A stretch of DNA of 6,045 nucleotides from NCBI GenBank assembly GCA_023428515.1, contig JAEYXI010000634.1, forward strand, positions 1-6,045. Reading direction: 5' to 3'. The translations under genes and the position numbers were made by a program. Under the pieces are notes generated by a model that saw nothing but the letters and a program-made list of their open reading frames with translations, searched no databases and was not told the DNA's origin. Source of the DNA: Pseudomonadota bacterium. GTDB taxonomy: Bacteria; Pseudomonadota; Alphaproteobacteria; Rhizobiales; Rhizobiaceae. Shown here piece by piece: positions 1 to 5,824 of the stretch (position 1 is the first letter of the stretch; each line of letters starts with the position of its first letter).

Positions 1-924
1 GCTCCCATCGTATCGATCAGCAACCTGACCAAGACCTACGGCAATGGTTTCGAGGCGCTGAAAGGCATCAGCCTGGACATCAACAAGGGCGAGATCCTTG
101 CGCTGCTGGGGCCGAACGGCGCCGGCAAGACGACCTTGATCTCGATCATTTGCGGCCTCGTCAATCCGAGCGGCGGCAAGGTCCTGGTGGCGGGCCATGA
201 TGTGGTGCGCGACTTTCGCAAGACGCGGGCACTGATCGGGCTGGTACCGCAGGAACTTACGACCGACATGTTCGAGACCGTCTGGAATACGGTGAACTTC
301 TCTCGTGGGGTGCACGGCAAGAAGGCCAACCCCAAGCTCATCGAGAGCATCCTGAAGGACCTGTCGCTCTGGAACAAAAGGGATAACACGCTGCGCGAGC
401 TCTCCGGCGGCATGAAGCGGCGTGTGCTGATTGCCAAGGCACTGGCGCATGAACCGGAGATCCTCTTCCTTGACGAACCGACCGCCGGGGTCGACGTCAA
501 CCTGCGTCGCGAGATGTGGCAGGTCGTGGAGAAGCTGCGTGCAAGCGGCGTCACCATCATTCTGACCACGCATTACATCGAAGAGGCCGAGGAAATCGCC
601 GACCGCGTGGGGGTCATCAGCGGCGGAAATCTGCTGCTTGTTGAGGAGAAGAGAGCGCTGATGCGCAAGCTTGGACGCAAGCAGCTCAAGCTGGAGCTTA
701 CCGAGCCGCTGAAGAAGCTGCCCGAAAGCCTTGCTCTCCAGAACCTGACGCTTGCAGAGGATGGAATGGCACTCGTCCACGAATATCAGGAGAATGAGGG
801 GGAGGGCAGCGTCGCCTCACTTCTCTCCGCGCTTGCTGCCGAAGACGTGCATTTCCGCGATATCTCCACGCGCCAGAGTTCACTGGAGGATATCTTCGTC
901 AAGCTGGTGGGAGAAAAGGCATGA
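1..924 (+). CDS. yadG: YadG-type ABC transporter ATP-binding protein (5' end cut by window)
   Basis: This is the cytoplasmic ATPase of an ABC-2 type exporter. The frame is open from base 1, so the start codon lies just outside; 307 residues are present, against about 308 in E. coli YadG as I recall it, so only a few are missing. All nucleotide-binding motifs are intact (residues counted from base 1): Walker A GPNGAGKT 37-44, Q-loop VPQE with Gln84, signature LSGGMKRR 134-141, Walker B ILFLDEP with Asp158 and Glu159, D-loop AGVD, and H-loop His191 in TTHY. A variable C-terminal part of about 90 residues follows. The signature with MKRR and the phrase FETV after the Q-loop are typical of YadG. 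The stop overlaps the permease start (ATGA), which indicates one operon and a dedicated partner. The substrate is unknown. NodI and other DrrA-like ATPases are the main alternatives and fit less well. Confidence 0.93.
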   Translation, partial: APIVSISNLTKTYGNGFEALKGISLDINKGEILALLGPNGAGKTTLISIICGLVNPSGGKVLVAGHDVVRDFRKTRALIGLVPQELTTDMFETVWNTVNFSRGVHGKKANPKLIESILKDLSLWNKRDNTLRELSGGMKRRVLIAKALAHEPEILFLDEPTAGVDVNLRREMWQVVEKLRASGVTIILTTHYIEEAEEIADRVGVISGGNLLLVEEKRALMRKLGRKQLKLELTEPLKKLPESLALQNLTLAEDGMALVHEYQENEGEGSVASLLSALAAEDVHFRDISTRQSSLEDIFVKLVGEKA

Positions 925-1682
925 ACGTCGAAGCGGTCAAGGCGATCTATTCCTTCGAAATGGCGCGCATGCAGCGCACCCTGCTGCAGAGCGTCATCTC
1001 GCCGGTCATCACCACCTCGCTCTACTTCATCGTCTTCGGAACTGCGATAGGCTCGCGGATCGACACGATCGGCGGTATATCCTACGGCTCGTTCATCACG
1101 CCCGGCCTGATCATGCTGACGCTGCTCACCCAGTGCATTTCGAACGGCTCGATCGGCATCTATTTCCCGAAGTTCACAGGCACGATTTATGAGATCCTGT
1201 CGGCGCCGGTGGCCATGACGGAGATTCTCCTCGGCTATGTGGGGGCAGCCGCAACCAAAGGAATAATCATCGGGCTGATCATTCTCGCAACGGCGTCTTT
1301 CTTCGTCGACATATCGATCGCCCACCCGGTCATGATGGTGATATTCCTGGTGCTGACCGCGATCACCTTCAGTCTCTTCGGCTTCATCGTCGGCGTCTGG
1401 GCCAAGAATTTCGAGCAGCTGAACATCGTGCCCATGCTGGTGGTCCCGCCGCTGACCTTCCTTGGAGGCAGCTTTTATTCCATAGATATGCTGCCACCCT
1501 TCTGGCAGGCAGTCAGCCACTTCAACCCGGTGCTCTATCTCGTCAGTGGCTTCCGCTGGAGCTTCTATGAGATTGCCGACGTCAATCCCCTGATCAGCCT
1601 GGGCATGATCGGATTCTTCCTGGCGCTCTGCCTGTCGGTCATAGGCTGGATGTTCAGGACCGGATACCGCCTGCGGAGTTGA
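921..1682 (+). CDS. yadH: YadH-type ABC-2 transporter permease
   Basis: This 253-residue inner-membrane permease pairs with the upstream ATPase. About six hydrophobic segments are visible, near residues 21-43, 57-77, 106-130, 135-160, 168-187 and 228-247, which is the ABC-2 permease layout. Features shared with E. coli YadH (about 256 residues, compared from memory) include [14 protein letters not shown] near 35-47, the [11 protein letters not shown] stretch near 177-187, [12 protein letters not shown] near 192-203, and the C-terminal LRS. The ATG sits inside the ATPase stop (ATGA), and GGGAG at 909-913 lies 7 bases upstream, so translational coupling is likely. The gene ends 30 bases before the convergent MFS gene. 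The pair probably exports a compound outward, because ABC-2 systems of this kind lack a binding protein, and none is seen here. The substrate cannot be read from sequence. Confidence 0.93.
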   Translation: MNVEAVKAIYSFEMARMQRTLLQSVISPVITTSLYFIVFGTAIGSRIDTIGGISYGSFITPGLIMLTLLTQCISNGSIGIYFPKFTGTIYEILSAPVAMTEILLGYVGAAATKGIIIGLIILATASFFVDISIAHPVMMVIFLVLTAITFSLFGFIVGVWAKNFEQLNIVPMLVVPPLTFLGGSFYSIDMLPPFWQAVSHFNPVLYLVSGFRWSFYEIADVNPLISLGMIGFFLALCLSVIGWMFRTGYRLRS

Positions 1683-1712
1683 CCGCAAGCGGCTTCCTTT
1701 CCGAAAGCGGTG

Positions 1713-2936
1713 TCAGCCTTCGCTAAGCTGGATCTGCCTGCCGCCGCGCGCCAGCATCACGGAACCGCCGAGGATGCCCGCGACGCCGAGGAAGACCATC
1801 ACTCCGACGGGGCCCTGGCCATCGATCAGCAGTCCGCCGAGCACGGCGCCGCTTGAGATGGCGATCTGGAATGTTGTCAGCAGAAGCGCGCCGGCGCTTT
1901 CTGCTTCGTCAGCGGCAGCCCGCGTGATGTAGCTCTGGATGCTGACCGGCAGGGCGCCGAAGGCAAGCCCCCATACCGTGACCGCCACGGCCGAGGCGGG
2001 GCCCGACGTCCCGCTGGTGACGAGGATGGTCGCCGCCACCGTGATCAGGCTCGAGGCGAATACCACGCCGAGGGTGGCGCTGCGGCTGGCAATCATGCCG
2101 CCGATGATGTTGCCGAAGAAGCCGCCGATCCCGTAGGCGAGCAGGACGAGCGAGATCATCTCGACCGGAAGAAGCGGGATCTGTTCAAGGTACGGGCGGA
2201 CATAGGTGAAGCCGGCGAAATGCCCCGATACGATCAGCAGCGTCGCGATAAGGCCGATGCGGATCTTCGGGCGCTTCATGACCGCGGCCAGGGTGGCGAG
2301 ACCCGCATGCCCGGACGGTGGCAGCGAAGGGACGGTCACCATCTGCATGAGGGCGGCGAGGATCCCGACGCCGGCGGCAAGCACGAAGGCCGCCCGCCAG
2401 CCGAGTGTCGAGCCTATATAGGCCCCGAGCGGCGCGGCGGTGACTGTGGCGAGCGAAACGCCGGTAAAGACGATCGCCATGGCCCGCGGCAGCTGATCGA
2501 GCGGCACGAGCCGCATGGCGAGTGCTCCTGCCATCGCCCAGAAGCCGCCAAGCCCAACGCCGAGCAGAAAGCGCGACACGAGGAGCAGCGTCAGCCCGTT
2601 TGCGAATGCGGCGAGCACGCTCGACAGGACAAGCAGGGTAGTGAGGCCGAGCAGTGTCACGCGGCGGTTGATCTTGCGCGTGGCGATGACGATCGCGGGC
2701 CCGGCAAAAGCCGCCACAATCGCGGTTGCAGTGATTGTCTGGCCGGCCGTCCCGGGGGTGATCGAGAGATCGTCCGAGATGGGCGTCAGCAGGCTGACCG
2801 GCAGGAATTCCGCCGTCACCAGGCCGAAGACGCCAAGTGCGAGCGACGTCACTGCGTCCCAGCGCGCCCTGCCGCCTGCATCGGTTTCTGCGGAATGGCC
2901 CGAGCGGCCGTCCCTTTCAGGAGTGCTGTCTGTCAT
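1713..2936 (-). CDS. NepI-like MFS efflux transporter
   Basis: This 407-residue major facilitator protein of the DHA1 drug/proton-antiporter class should sit in the inner membrane with about 12 helices after a hydrophilic, charged leader of about 27 residues. Compared from memory with E. coli NepI, a purine ribonucleoside exporter, it shares EFLPVSLLTP (43-52), GLGGFWAMAGALAMRLVP (128-145) and the AAPLGAYIGSTLGWR stretch (167-181), which is the antiporter motif C region. The length also fits NepI. The start at 2936 is supported by AGGA 7 bases upstream (complement of 2944-2947), and the N-terminal length matches NepI. Divergent transcription from an AraC-type regulator suggests inducible efflux controlled by that protein. 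The export direction is well supported by family. The nucleoside substrate is only a homology guess; AraJ-like arabinose or drug exporters are alternatives. Confidence 0.92.
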   Translation of the reverse strand: MTDSTPERDGRSGHSAETDAGGRARWDAVTSLALGVFGLVTAEFLPVSLLTPISDDLSITPGTAGQTITATAIVAAFAGPAIVIATRKINRRVTLLGLTTLLVLSSVLAAFANGLTLLLVSRFLLGVGLGGFWAMAGALAMRLVPLDQLPRAMAIVFTGVSLATVTAAPLGAYIGSTLGWRAAFVLAAGVGILAALMQMVTVPSLPPSGHAGLATLAAVMKRPKIRIGLIATLLIVSGHFAGFTYVRPYLEQIPLLPVEMISLVLLAYGIGGFFGNIIGGMIASRSATLGVVFASSLITVAATILVTSGTSGPASAVAVTVWGLAFGALPVSIQSYITRAAADEAESAGALLLTTFQIAISSGAVLGGLLIDGQGPVGVMVFLGVAGILGGSVMLARGGRQIQLSEG

Positions 2937-2998
2937 GATCTTGTCCTGCGTGGTGGGAGGGGCACGGTTAGGTCTGGGGACCAGAGTTAATCATGACA
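2931..2998. promoter_or_regulatory. Paired inverted repeat TGTCATGAT / ATCATGACA in divergent region
   Basis: TGTCATGAT at 2931-2939 and its exact reverse complement ATCATGACA at 2990-2998 flank the gap between the MFS gene and the AraC gene, with centres 59 bases apart. The left arm covers the MFS start codon (complement of 2934-2936). The right arm covers the candidate -35 box of the regulator. Each arm contains the self-complementary core TCATGA. The geometry would suit a factor that touches both promoters, but a 9-base match can arise by chance and no binding is known. Confidence 0.35.
2971..2985. repeat. Short inverted repeat TCTGG-GGA-CCAGA
   Basis: TCTGG (2973-2977) and CCAGA (2981-2985) form a perfect 5-base inverted repeat around GGA. 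An overlapping second pairing is GGTC (2971-2974) with GACC (2979-2982). It lies in the 5' leader region of the MFS gene, about 35-50 bases upstream of its start codon. It could be an operator half-site pair or a small hairpin in the MFS leader RNA. It is short, so the support is modest. Confidence 0.3.
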
Positions 2999-3021
2999 AC
3001 CTGCACTTTCCATGCTAGAAA
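2993..3021 (+). promoter_or_regulatory. Sigma70-like promoter for the AraC-family regulator
   Basis: ATGACA at 2993-2998 matches the TTGACA -35 consensus in five of six positions. After a 17-base spacer, TAGAAA at 3016-3021 matches TATAAT in four of six, and it is preceded by TGC at 3013-3015, an extended -10 element. Transcription would begin near 3028, giving a leader of about 38 bases before the ATG at 3066. This placement argues against the upstream in-frame ATG at 3012, which lies inside the promoter. It was found by eye. Confidence 0.5.
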
Positions 3022-3031
3022 AGCCGATATG

Positions 3032-3057
3032 CTTGACAGATCGTCCAAGATATCAAG
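3032..3057 (+). promoter_or_regulatory. Imperfect dyad in the regulator's leader
   Basis: The segment 3032-3049 (CTTGACAGATCGTCCAAG) is an 18-base imperfect dyad in which six of nine positions pair, with CTTG and CAAG outermost. The left arm CTTGA (3032-3036) can alternatively pair with TCAAG (3053-3057), which touches the ribosome-binding sequence at 3055-3060. It could be an operator downstream of the promoter or a weak leader hairpin affecting translation. The evidence is symmetry only. Confidence 0.25.
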
Positions 3058-3060
3058 GTG
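3055..3060 (+). promoter_or_regulatory. Ribosome-binding site that decides the start of the AraC-family gene
   Basis: AAGGTG lies 5 bases before the ATG at 3066. The upstream in-frame ATG at 3012 has no purine-rich sequence ahead of it and falls within the candidate promoter. Starting at 3066 also gives the N-terminus MLDPLSEMLRGL, which fits the usual beginning of this cupin-type AraC subfamily. Confidence 0.65.
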
Positions 3061-3065
3061 ACGAC

Positions 3066-4007
3066 ATGCTCGATCCTCTGAGCGAGATGCTGAGGGGCCT
3101 TCGCCTCGACGGCGTGGAATACGGCCGCTGCCGGCTTGCCCAGGCGTGGTCGACGTCCTTTCCGGCGCAGCAGGCGGCCCGGTTCCATTTCGTGTCCTCC
3201 GGCGCCGCCTGGCTTCAGACGCCGTCCGGCGAGTGGCTGGCGTTGCAGCCGGGCGATGCAGCGCTCCTGCCGCGCGGCGACGCCCATGTGGTGGCGAGCA
3301 AGCCCGGGCTGTCACCGACGCCATTCGAAAGGCTCGGCCGCAAGGAAGTGTGCGAGGGCGTGTTCGACGTGCAGTGCCCTCAGGGTTGCGGCGACACGGT
3401 GGCGCTTACTGCATCGATGCGCTTCAACATCGACAAACTGCACCCGCTGCTGCAACTCATGCCGGAAGTGATGCTGACCAGCGATCTCGCCAGGAACGAG
3501 CCTGCCATTCCCCATCTTCTGGAGGCCATGGCCCGCGAGGTCGACATGGACCGGGTAGGGGCAGGTGGCATCCTGGCGCGGCTCGCCGATGTCCTCACGG
3601 CTACCCTTATCCGTACCTGGGTGGAGCATGGCTGCGGCGACACCTCCCGATGGATGGCGGCGGTTCGCAATCCCGACGTCGGCAAGGTTCTGGCGGCCAT
3701 CCATCTCAATCCTGACCGCGACTGGAGCGTGGCAATGCTGGCCGGGATCATGGGGGTCTCTCGGTCCGGCTTCGCCGAACGGTTCCTGCGGGTCGTCGGC
3801 GAAACGCCGGCGCGCTACGTGGCGCGTGTCCGGATGCACCAGGCGCGCCAGTGGCTGAACGAAGGGATGCGTGTTTCCGTCGTTTCCCGCAGGCTCGGCT
3901 ACGATGCCGAAGCCTCCTTCAGCCGCGCATTCAAGCGCATCATCGGCGCACCTCCGAGCCAGTTCCGCAAGCGCAACGACGTCGCGCCGGTCGCCGAGTT
4001 CGGCTGA
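3066..4007 (+). CDS. AraC-family transcriptional regulator with N-terminal cupin domain (RclR-like)
   Basis: This 313-residue DNA-binding regulator has an N-terminal cupin-like sensor domain (about residues 3-180, PF12852 type, containing the LQPGDAALLPRGDAH turn near 60-74). It ends with an AraC double helix-turn-helix: first helix pair about 219-245 (DWSVAMLAGIMGVSRSGF), second about 270-294, including RRLGYDAEASFSRAFKR. The ending GAPPSQFRK is typical of AraC activators. By memory comparison it resembles E. coli RclR, the hypochlorous acid sensor. Cys22 falls at the position of RclR Cys21, and Cys96, Cys104 and Cys108 lie in the sensor domain, but the second RclR redox cysteine (Cys89) does not align exactly. 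It is divergent from the MFS gene, which it probably controls. The inducer is unknown. It ends 2 bases before the convergent protease gene. Confidence 0.9.
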   Translation: MLDPLSEMLRGLRLDGVEYGRCRLAQAWSTSFPAQQAARFHFVSSGAAWLQTPSGEWLALQPGDAALLPRGDAHVVASKPGLSPTPFERLGRKEVCEGVFDVQCPQGCGDTVALTASMRFNIDKLHPLLQLMPEVMLTSDLARNEPAIPHLLEAMAREVDMDRVGAGGILARLADVLTATLIRTWVEHGCGDTSRWMAAVRNPDVGKVLAAIHLNPDRDWSVAMLAGIMGVSRSGFAERFLRVVGETPARYVARVRMHQARQWLNEGMRVSVVSRRLGYDAEASFSRAFKRIIGAPPSQFRKRNDVAPVAEFG

Positions 4008-4009
4008 CA

Positions 4010-4714
4010 TCAGTCGCGGAGCCTCAGTTCATCGGTCTGCATCTGCAGCGACCCGAGGGTCGACAGGAAGCTCATGCCGAGGAGGCTCTCCTCCAGCCGC
4101 CCTTCTTCGGCGACCATGGCGCGGATGTTTCGCCGCGCGATCGGCCCGATGGCCACCTCGTCGAGACGTATCGGGGCAGCCATCGCCCGCCCGTTCGCGG
4201 TCATGACGCTGACCGTATAGGCGAGGTCGGCGGGATCGAGGCCGATGGCGCGGGCATCGTCGTGGCTGAGCACCACCGTGCTCGCCCCGGTATCCACCAG
4301 CATCGGCAAGACGTTGCCGTCGATGCGAACATTGGCCTGGAAATGGCCGCCGCTGGTCTTGTGGATGATGACCTCGTCGCGCCCTTCGCTGGTGGTGACG
4401 ACGATCGCCGTTCCCGGCAGCAGCCCCGCGGTCATCCGGGCCGCGACGCCGCGGACGTCGTCGCGATAGAGATAGGCCGCCACCAGACCAAGAACGATCA
4501 GGAGCCAGATGGCGATGTTGCGCAGTGCCTCGCCCGCCCGGCCGCGGCGGCCCGACAGGATGCCGACGGAGAGCAGGCCGGCGATCGGCAGCAGATAGAT
4601 GATCTGCCCGAAGTCCTCGTTGTCGATGCCGAAGGTGCGGCCCGCATCATGGTTGAAGACCAGCAGGGCGAGACCGCCGCCGAGCACCAGCAGGATGAGC
4701 GTGAGCGGGTTCAT
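4010..4714 (-). CDS. Membrane-anchored clan AA aspartic protease, TIGR02281 family
   Basis: This 234-residue retropepsin-like protease begins with three hydrophobic segments (about 4-20, 36-54 and 66-83), followed by a soluble catalytic domain (about 115-234). The catalytic motif LVDTGASTVVLS lies at 139-150 with Asp141, and the C-terminal LLGMSFLSTLGSLQMQTDEL (211-230) is the closing motif of the family. Only one DTG motif is present, so a homodimer is expected, as in retroviral proteases. The ATG overlaps the stop of the DUF1289 gene (ATGA), which sets the start. The reading frame stays open far upstream, but that part is antisense or out of frame to DUF1289 and cobS and is not used. The family is common in alphaproteobacteria; I know of no established substrate. 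The side of the membrane bearing the protease domain cannot be fixed from sequence alone. Confidence 0.9.
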   Translation of the reverse strand: MNPLTLILLVLGGGLALLVFNHDAGRTFGIDNEDFGQIIYLLPIAGLLSVGILSGRRGRAGEALRNIAIWLLIVLGLVAAYLYRDDVRGVAARMTAGLLPGTAIVVTTSEGRDEVIIHKTSGGHFQANVRIDGNVLPMLVDTGASTVVLSHDDARAIGLDPADLAYTVSVMTANGRAMAAPIRLDEVAIGPIARRNIRAMVAEEGRLEESLLGMSFLSTLGSLQMQTDELRLRD

Positions 4715-4932
4715 GGCTCGTCGCGCTCCCTTGCGAGGCGGCGACGTTTCGTCTCCCTGCGCGGCCTGCGCACCACGGTGTCCAGACGGCCCGGCAGGAC
4801 CTCCATCAGTTCGCGGCGCTCCGTGTCGGAGTAGTCCATCCACCCTGCGATCTCGTTGCGCGTGCGGCCGCAGCCGAAGCAGTAACCGGTGTCGATGTCG
4901 ATGGAACAGATGAGGATACAAGGCGAAATCAT
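4711..4932 (-). CDS. DUF1289 domain protein with four-cysteine motif
   Basis: This is a small 73-residue protein. The N-terminus MISPCILICSID is followed by a CX3C-X8-CX2C cysteine set (Cys5, Cys9, Cys18, Cys21), then GRTRNEIAGWMDYSDTERRELMEVLPGRL, which is the DUF1289 signature. The cysteines could bind zinc or another metal. The tail (about 50-73) is very basic and rich in Arg. The function of the family is not known. The start lies 18 bases after the cobS stop with no strong ribosome-binding sequence, so expression probably depends on readthrough from cobS. The stop overlaps the protease start by 4 bases, suggesting coupled translation of the two. Confidence 0.88.
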   Translation of the reverse strand: MISPCILICSIDIDTGYCFGCGRTRNEIAGWMDYSDTERRELMEVLPGRLDTVVRRPRRETKRRRLARERDEP

Positions 4933-4950
4933 GGCGACAATATCGGGGCC

Positions 4951-5727
4951 TCAGACGGCAAGGGCAAGGGTTGTCAGCATCACGATCTCGCTTATCTGCT
5001 GGGTGGCGCCGATGGTGTCTCCGGTATGGCCGGCAAGCTTGATGCGCACCAGGCGGGTGAAGGCAAGGCCGGAGACGCCGGCGGCGATCACCGACAGCAG
5101 CACCAGCGGAAGGCCGACGATCGGGGCGAGGAGAACGACCGCCATCGCGACGCCGCTGAACAGCGCGACGTTGCAACCGGCGCCGCTCGGCGTTCCGGCG
5201 CCGGTTGCGACCCCGTTCTCGCGTGCCGGCGGCAGTGCCCGCCAGTGGGCCACCAGGATGGCGCGGCTGAGTGCGGCAGCGGCGAGCAGGCCGAAGGCTG
5301 CTGCGGCGGGCTGGTAGCTCGCAAGACCGGCCAGCGCCGCCGCCCTCGCTGCAAGCGACAGGACGAGGGCGACCACGCCATAGGACCCCGTGCGACTGTC
5401 CTTCATGATCGAAAGGCTGTGTTCCCTGTCACGCCCGCCGCCGAGGCCGTCGGCCGCATCGGCGAGGCCGTCCTCGTGAAGTGCACCGGTAAGGAACGTC
5501 AGCAGAGCAAGCGCGACAAGGCTCGCGAGCAGCGGGTCCCTTGCGGCGAAGAGCAGCAGAAACAGGGCCGGGGGCACGCCGATGAAGAGGCCCGCCAGCG
5601 GAAAGGCGCGCACTGCCCCTGAAACGGAAGCGTGTTCTCCCTTGAAGAAGCGGTCGGGAACCGGCAGACGGCTTAGGAAACCGATCGAGCGGGCGACGTC
5701 GGCGACGAATTCGCTTGCGTTTGACAG
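4951..5727 (-). CDS. cobS: Adenosylcobinamide-GDP ribazoletransferase (cobalamin synthase; CobS/CobV)
   Basis: This integral membrane enzyme joins adenosylcobinamide-GDP with alpha-ribazole (or its 5'-phosphate) to give adenosylcobalamin (phosphate) and GMP, the final assembly step of B12. With the start proposed here it has 258 residues, within the usual 245-260. Family motifs are present: IGFLSRLPVP (15-24), GALHEDGLADAADGLGGG (81-98), IMKDSRTGSYG (107-117) and GHTGDTIGA (233-241). Several hydrophobic helices lie between them. No ATG occurs near the expected N-terminus. A CTG at 5727-5725 sits 6 bases after GGAG and gives a protein of normal length, so I prefer it. The alternatives are a GTG at 5763 or an upstream ATG at 5826, which would add 12 or 33 non-conserved residues. 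It is divergent from cobT and upstream of DUF1289. Rhizobial literature also calls it cobV, because cobS can mean a cobaltochelatase subunit. Confidence 0.92.
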   Translation of the reverse strand: MSNASEFVADVARSIGFLSRLPVPDRFFKGEHASVSGAVRAFPLAGLFIGVPPALFLLLFAARDPLLASLVALALLTFLTGALHEDGLADAADGLGGGRDREHSLSIMKDSRTGSYGVVALVLSLAARAAALAGLASYQPAAAAFGLLAAAALSRAILVAHWRALPPARENGVATGAGTPSGAGCNVALFSGVAMAVVLLAPIVGLPLVLLSVIAAGVSGLAFTRLVRIKLAGHTGDTIGATQQISEIVMLTTLALAV

Positions 5728-5730
5728 TTG

Positions 5731-5737
5731 TCCCTCC
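5731..5737 (-). promoter_or_regulatory. Ribosome-binding site for cobS, pointing to a CTG start
   Basis: Read on the minus strand, GGAGGGA (5737 down to 5731) is a strong Shine-Dalgarno match. The next suitable in-frame codon is CTG at 5727-5725, 6 bases after GGAG. The upstream GTG (5763) and ATG (5826) have no comparable sequence ahead of them, and the Shine-Dalgarno would then lie inside the gene. Confidence 0.5.
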
Positions 5738-5753
5738 GGCCGTCCGCGACTAA

Positions 5754-5771
5754 AGAAGCGCACAGAAGCGC
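5754..5771. repeat. Tandem direct repeat AGAAGCGC, 10-base period
   Basis: AGAAGCGC occurs at 5754-5761 and again at 5764-5771, so the two copies sit exactly one helical turn apart (period 10). They lie in the divergent gap between cobS and cobT. Such phasing suits a regulator contacting one DNA face twice, but the unit is short and may be chance. Confidence 0.35.
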
Positions 5772-5776
5772 GATTT

Positions 5777-5802
5777 GCCCGGAAAGACAAGCGTATCCGG
5801 GC
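5777..5802. repeat. 7-base inverted repeat upstream of cobT
   Basis: GCCCGGA (5777-5783) and TCCGGGC (5796-5802) are perfect complements around a 12-base spacer, ending 22 bases before the cobT ATG. It could form a GC-rich hairpin in the cobT leader or act as a protein-binding dyad. It has no run of T after it, so it is not a typical terminator. No cobalamin riboswitch element (for example the GCCACTG B12 box) is seen in this gap, though the gap is too short to hold one. Confidence 0.4.
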
Positions 5803-5824
5803 GACAGACGACAGAGAGACCCCC

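Noticed and set aside
786..1688. Open frame of 300 codons opposite the ABC genes
   Set aside because: Its composition is rich in Asp/Glu/Arg/Gln/His with no domain, as expected from the reverse strand of a high-GC gene. The opposing frames carry clear family motifs.
1683..1712. Possible bidirectional terminator between the permease and MFS genes
   Set aside because: Only a 5-base stem (ACCGC with GCGGT, 1682-1686 and 1707-1711) with a 20-base loop can be drawn and there is no T run, so the support is too weak.
2220..2990. Open frame of 256 codons opposite the MFS gene
   Set aside because: It is a mirror of the MFS coding strand, with charged low-complexity translation and no recognisable domain.
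3012..3065. Longer start (ATG at 3012) for the AraC-family regulator
   Set aside because: It lies within the candidate extended -10 promoter, has no ribosome-binding sequence, and its extra 18 residues do not resemble the family N-terminus. The ATG at 3066 has AAGGTG 5 bases upstream.
3851..4834. Open frame of 327 codons spanning the AraC 3' end, the protease and DUF1289
   Set aside because: It crosses three well-supported genes in a different frame or strand and translates to a charged sequence without motifs.
4715..5176. Long N-terminal extension of the aspartic protease frame up to 5176
   Set aside because: The extension is Arg/His/Pro-rich, low in sense, and runs over DUF1289 and cobS in another frame. 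The ATGA overlap at 4711-4714 gives a clean start with a hydrophobic N-terminus.
5721..5756. Perfect TTGACA at 5721-5726 as a -35 box for cobT
   Set aside because: No acceptable -10 box lies 16-18 bases downstream. A weaker pair, TTGTCC (5728) with TAAAGA (5751), has the right spacing but poor matches.
5728..5824. Cobalamin riboswitch between cobS and cobT
   Set aside because: The gap is under 100 bases, too short for the roughly 200-base element, and the conserved B12 box is not seen.
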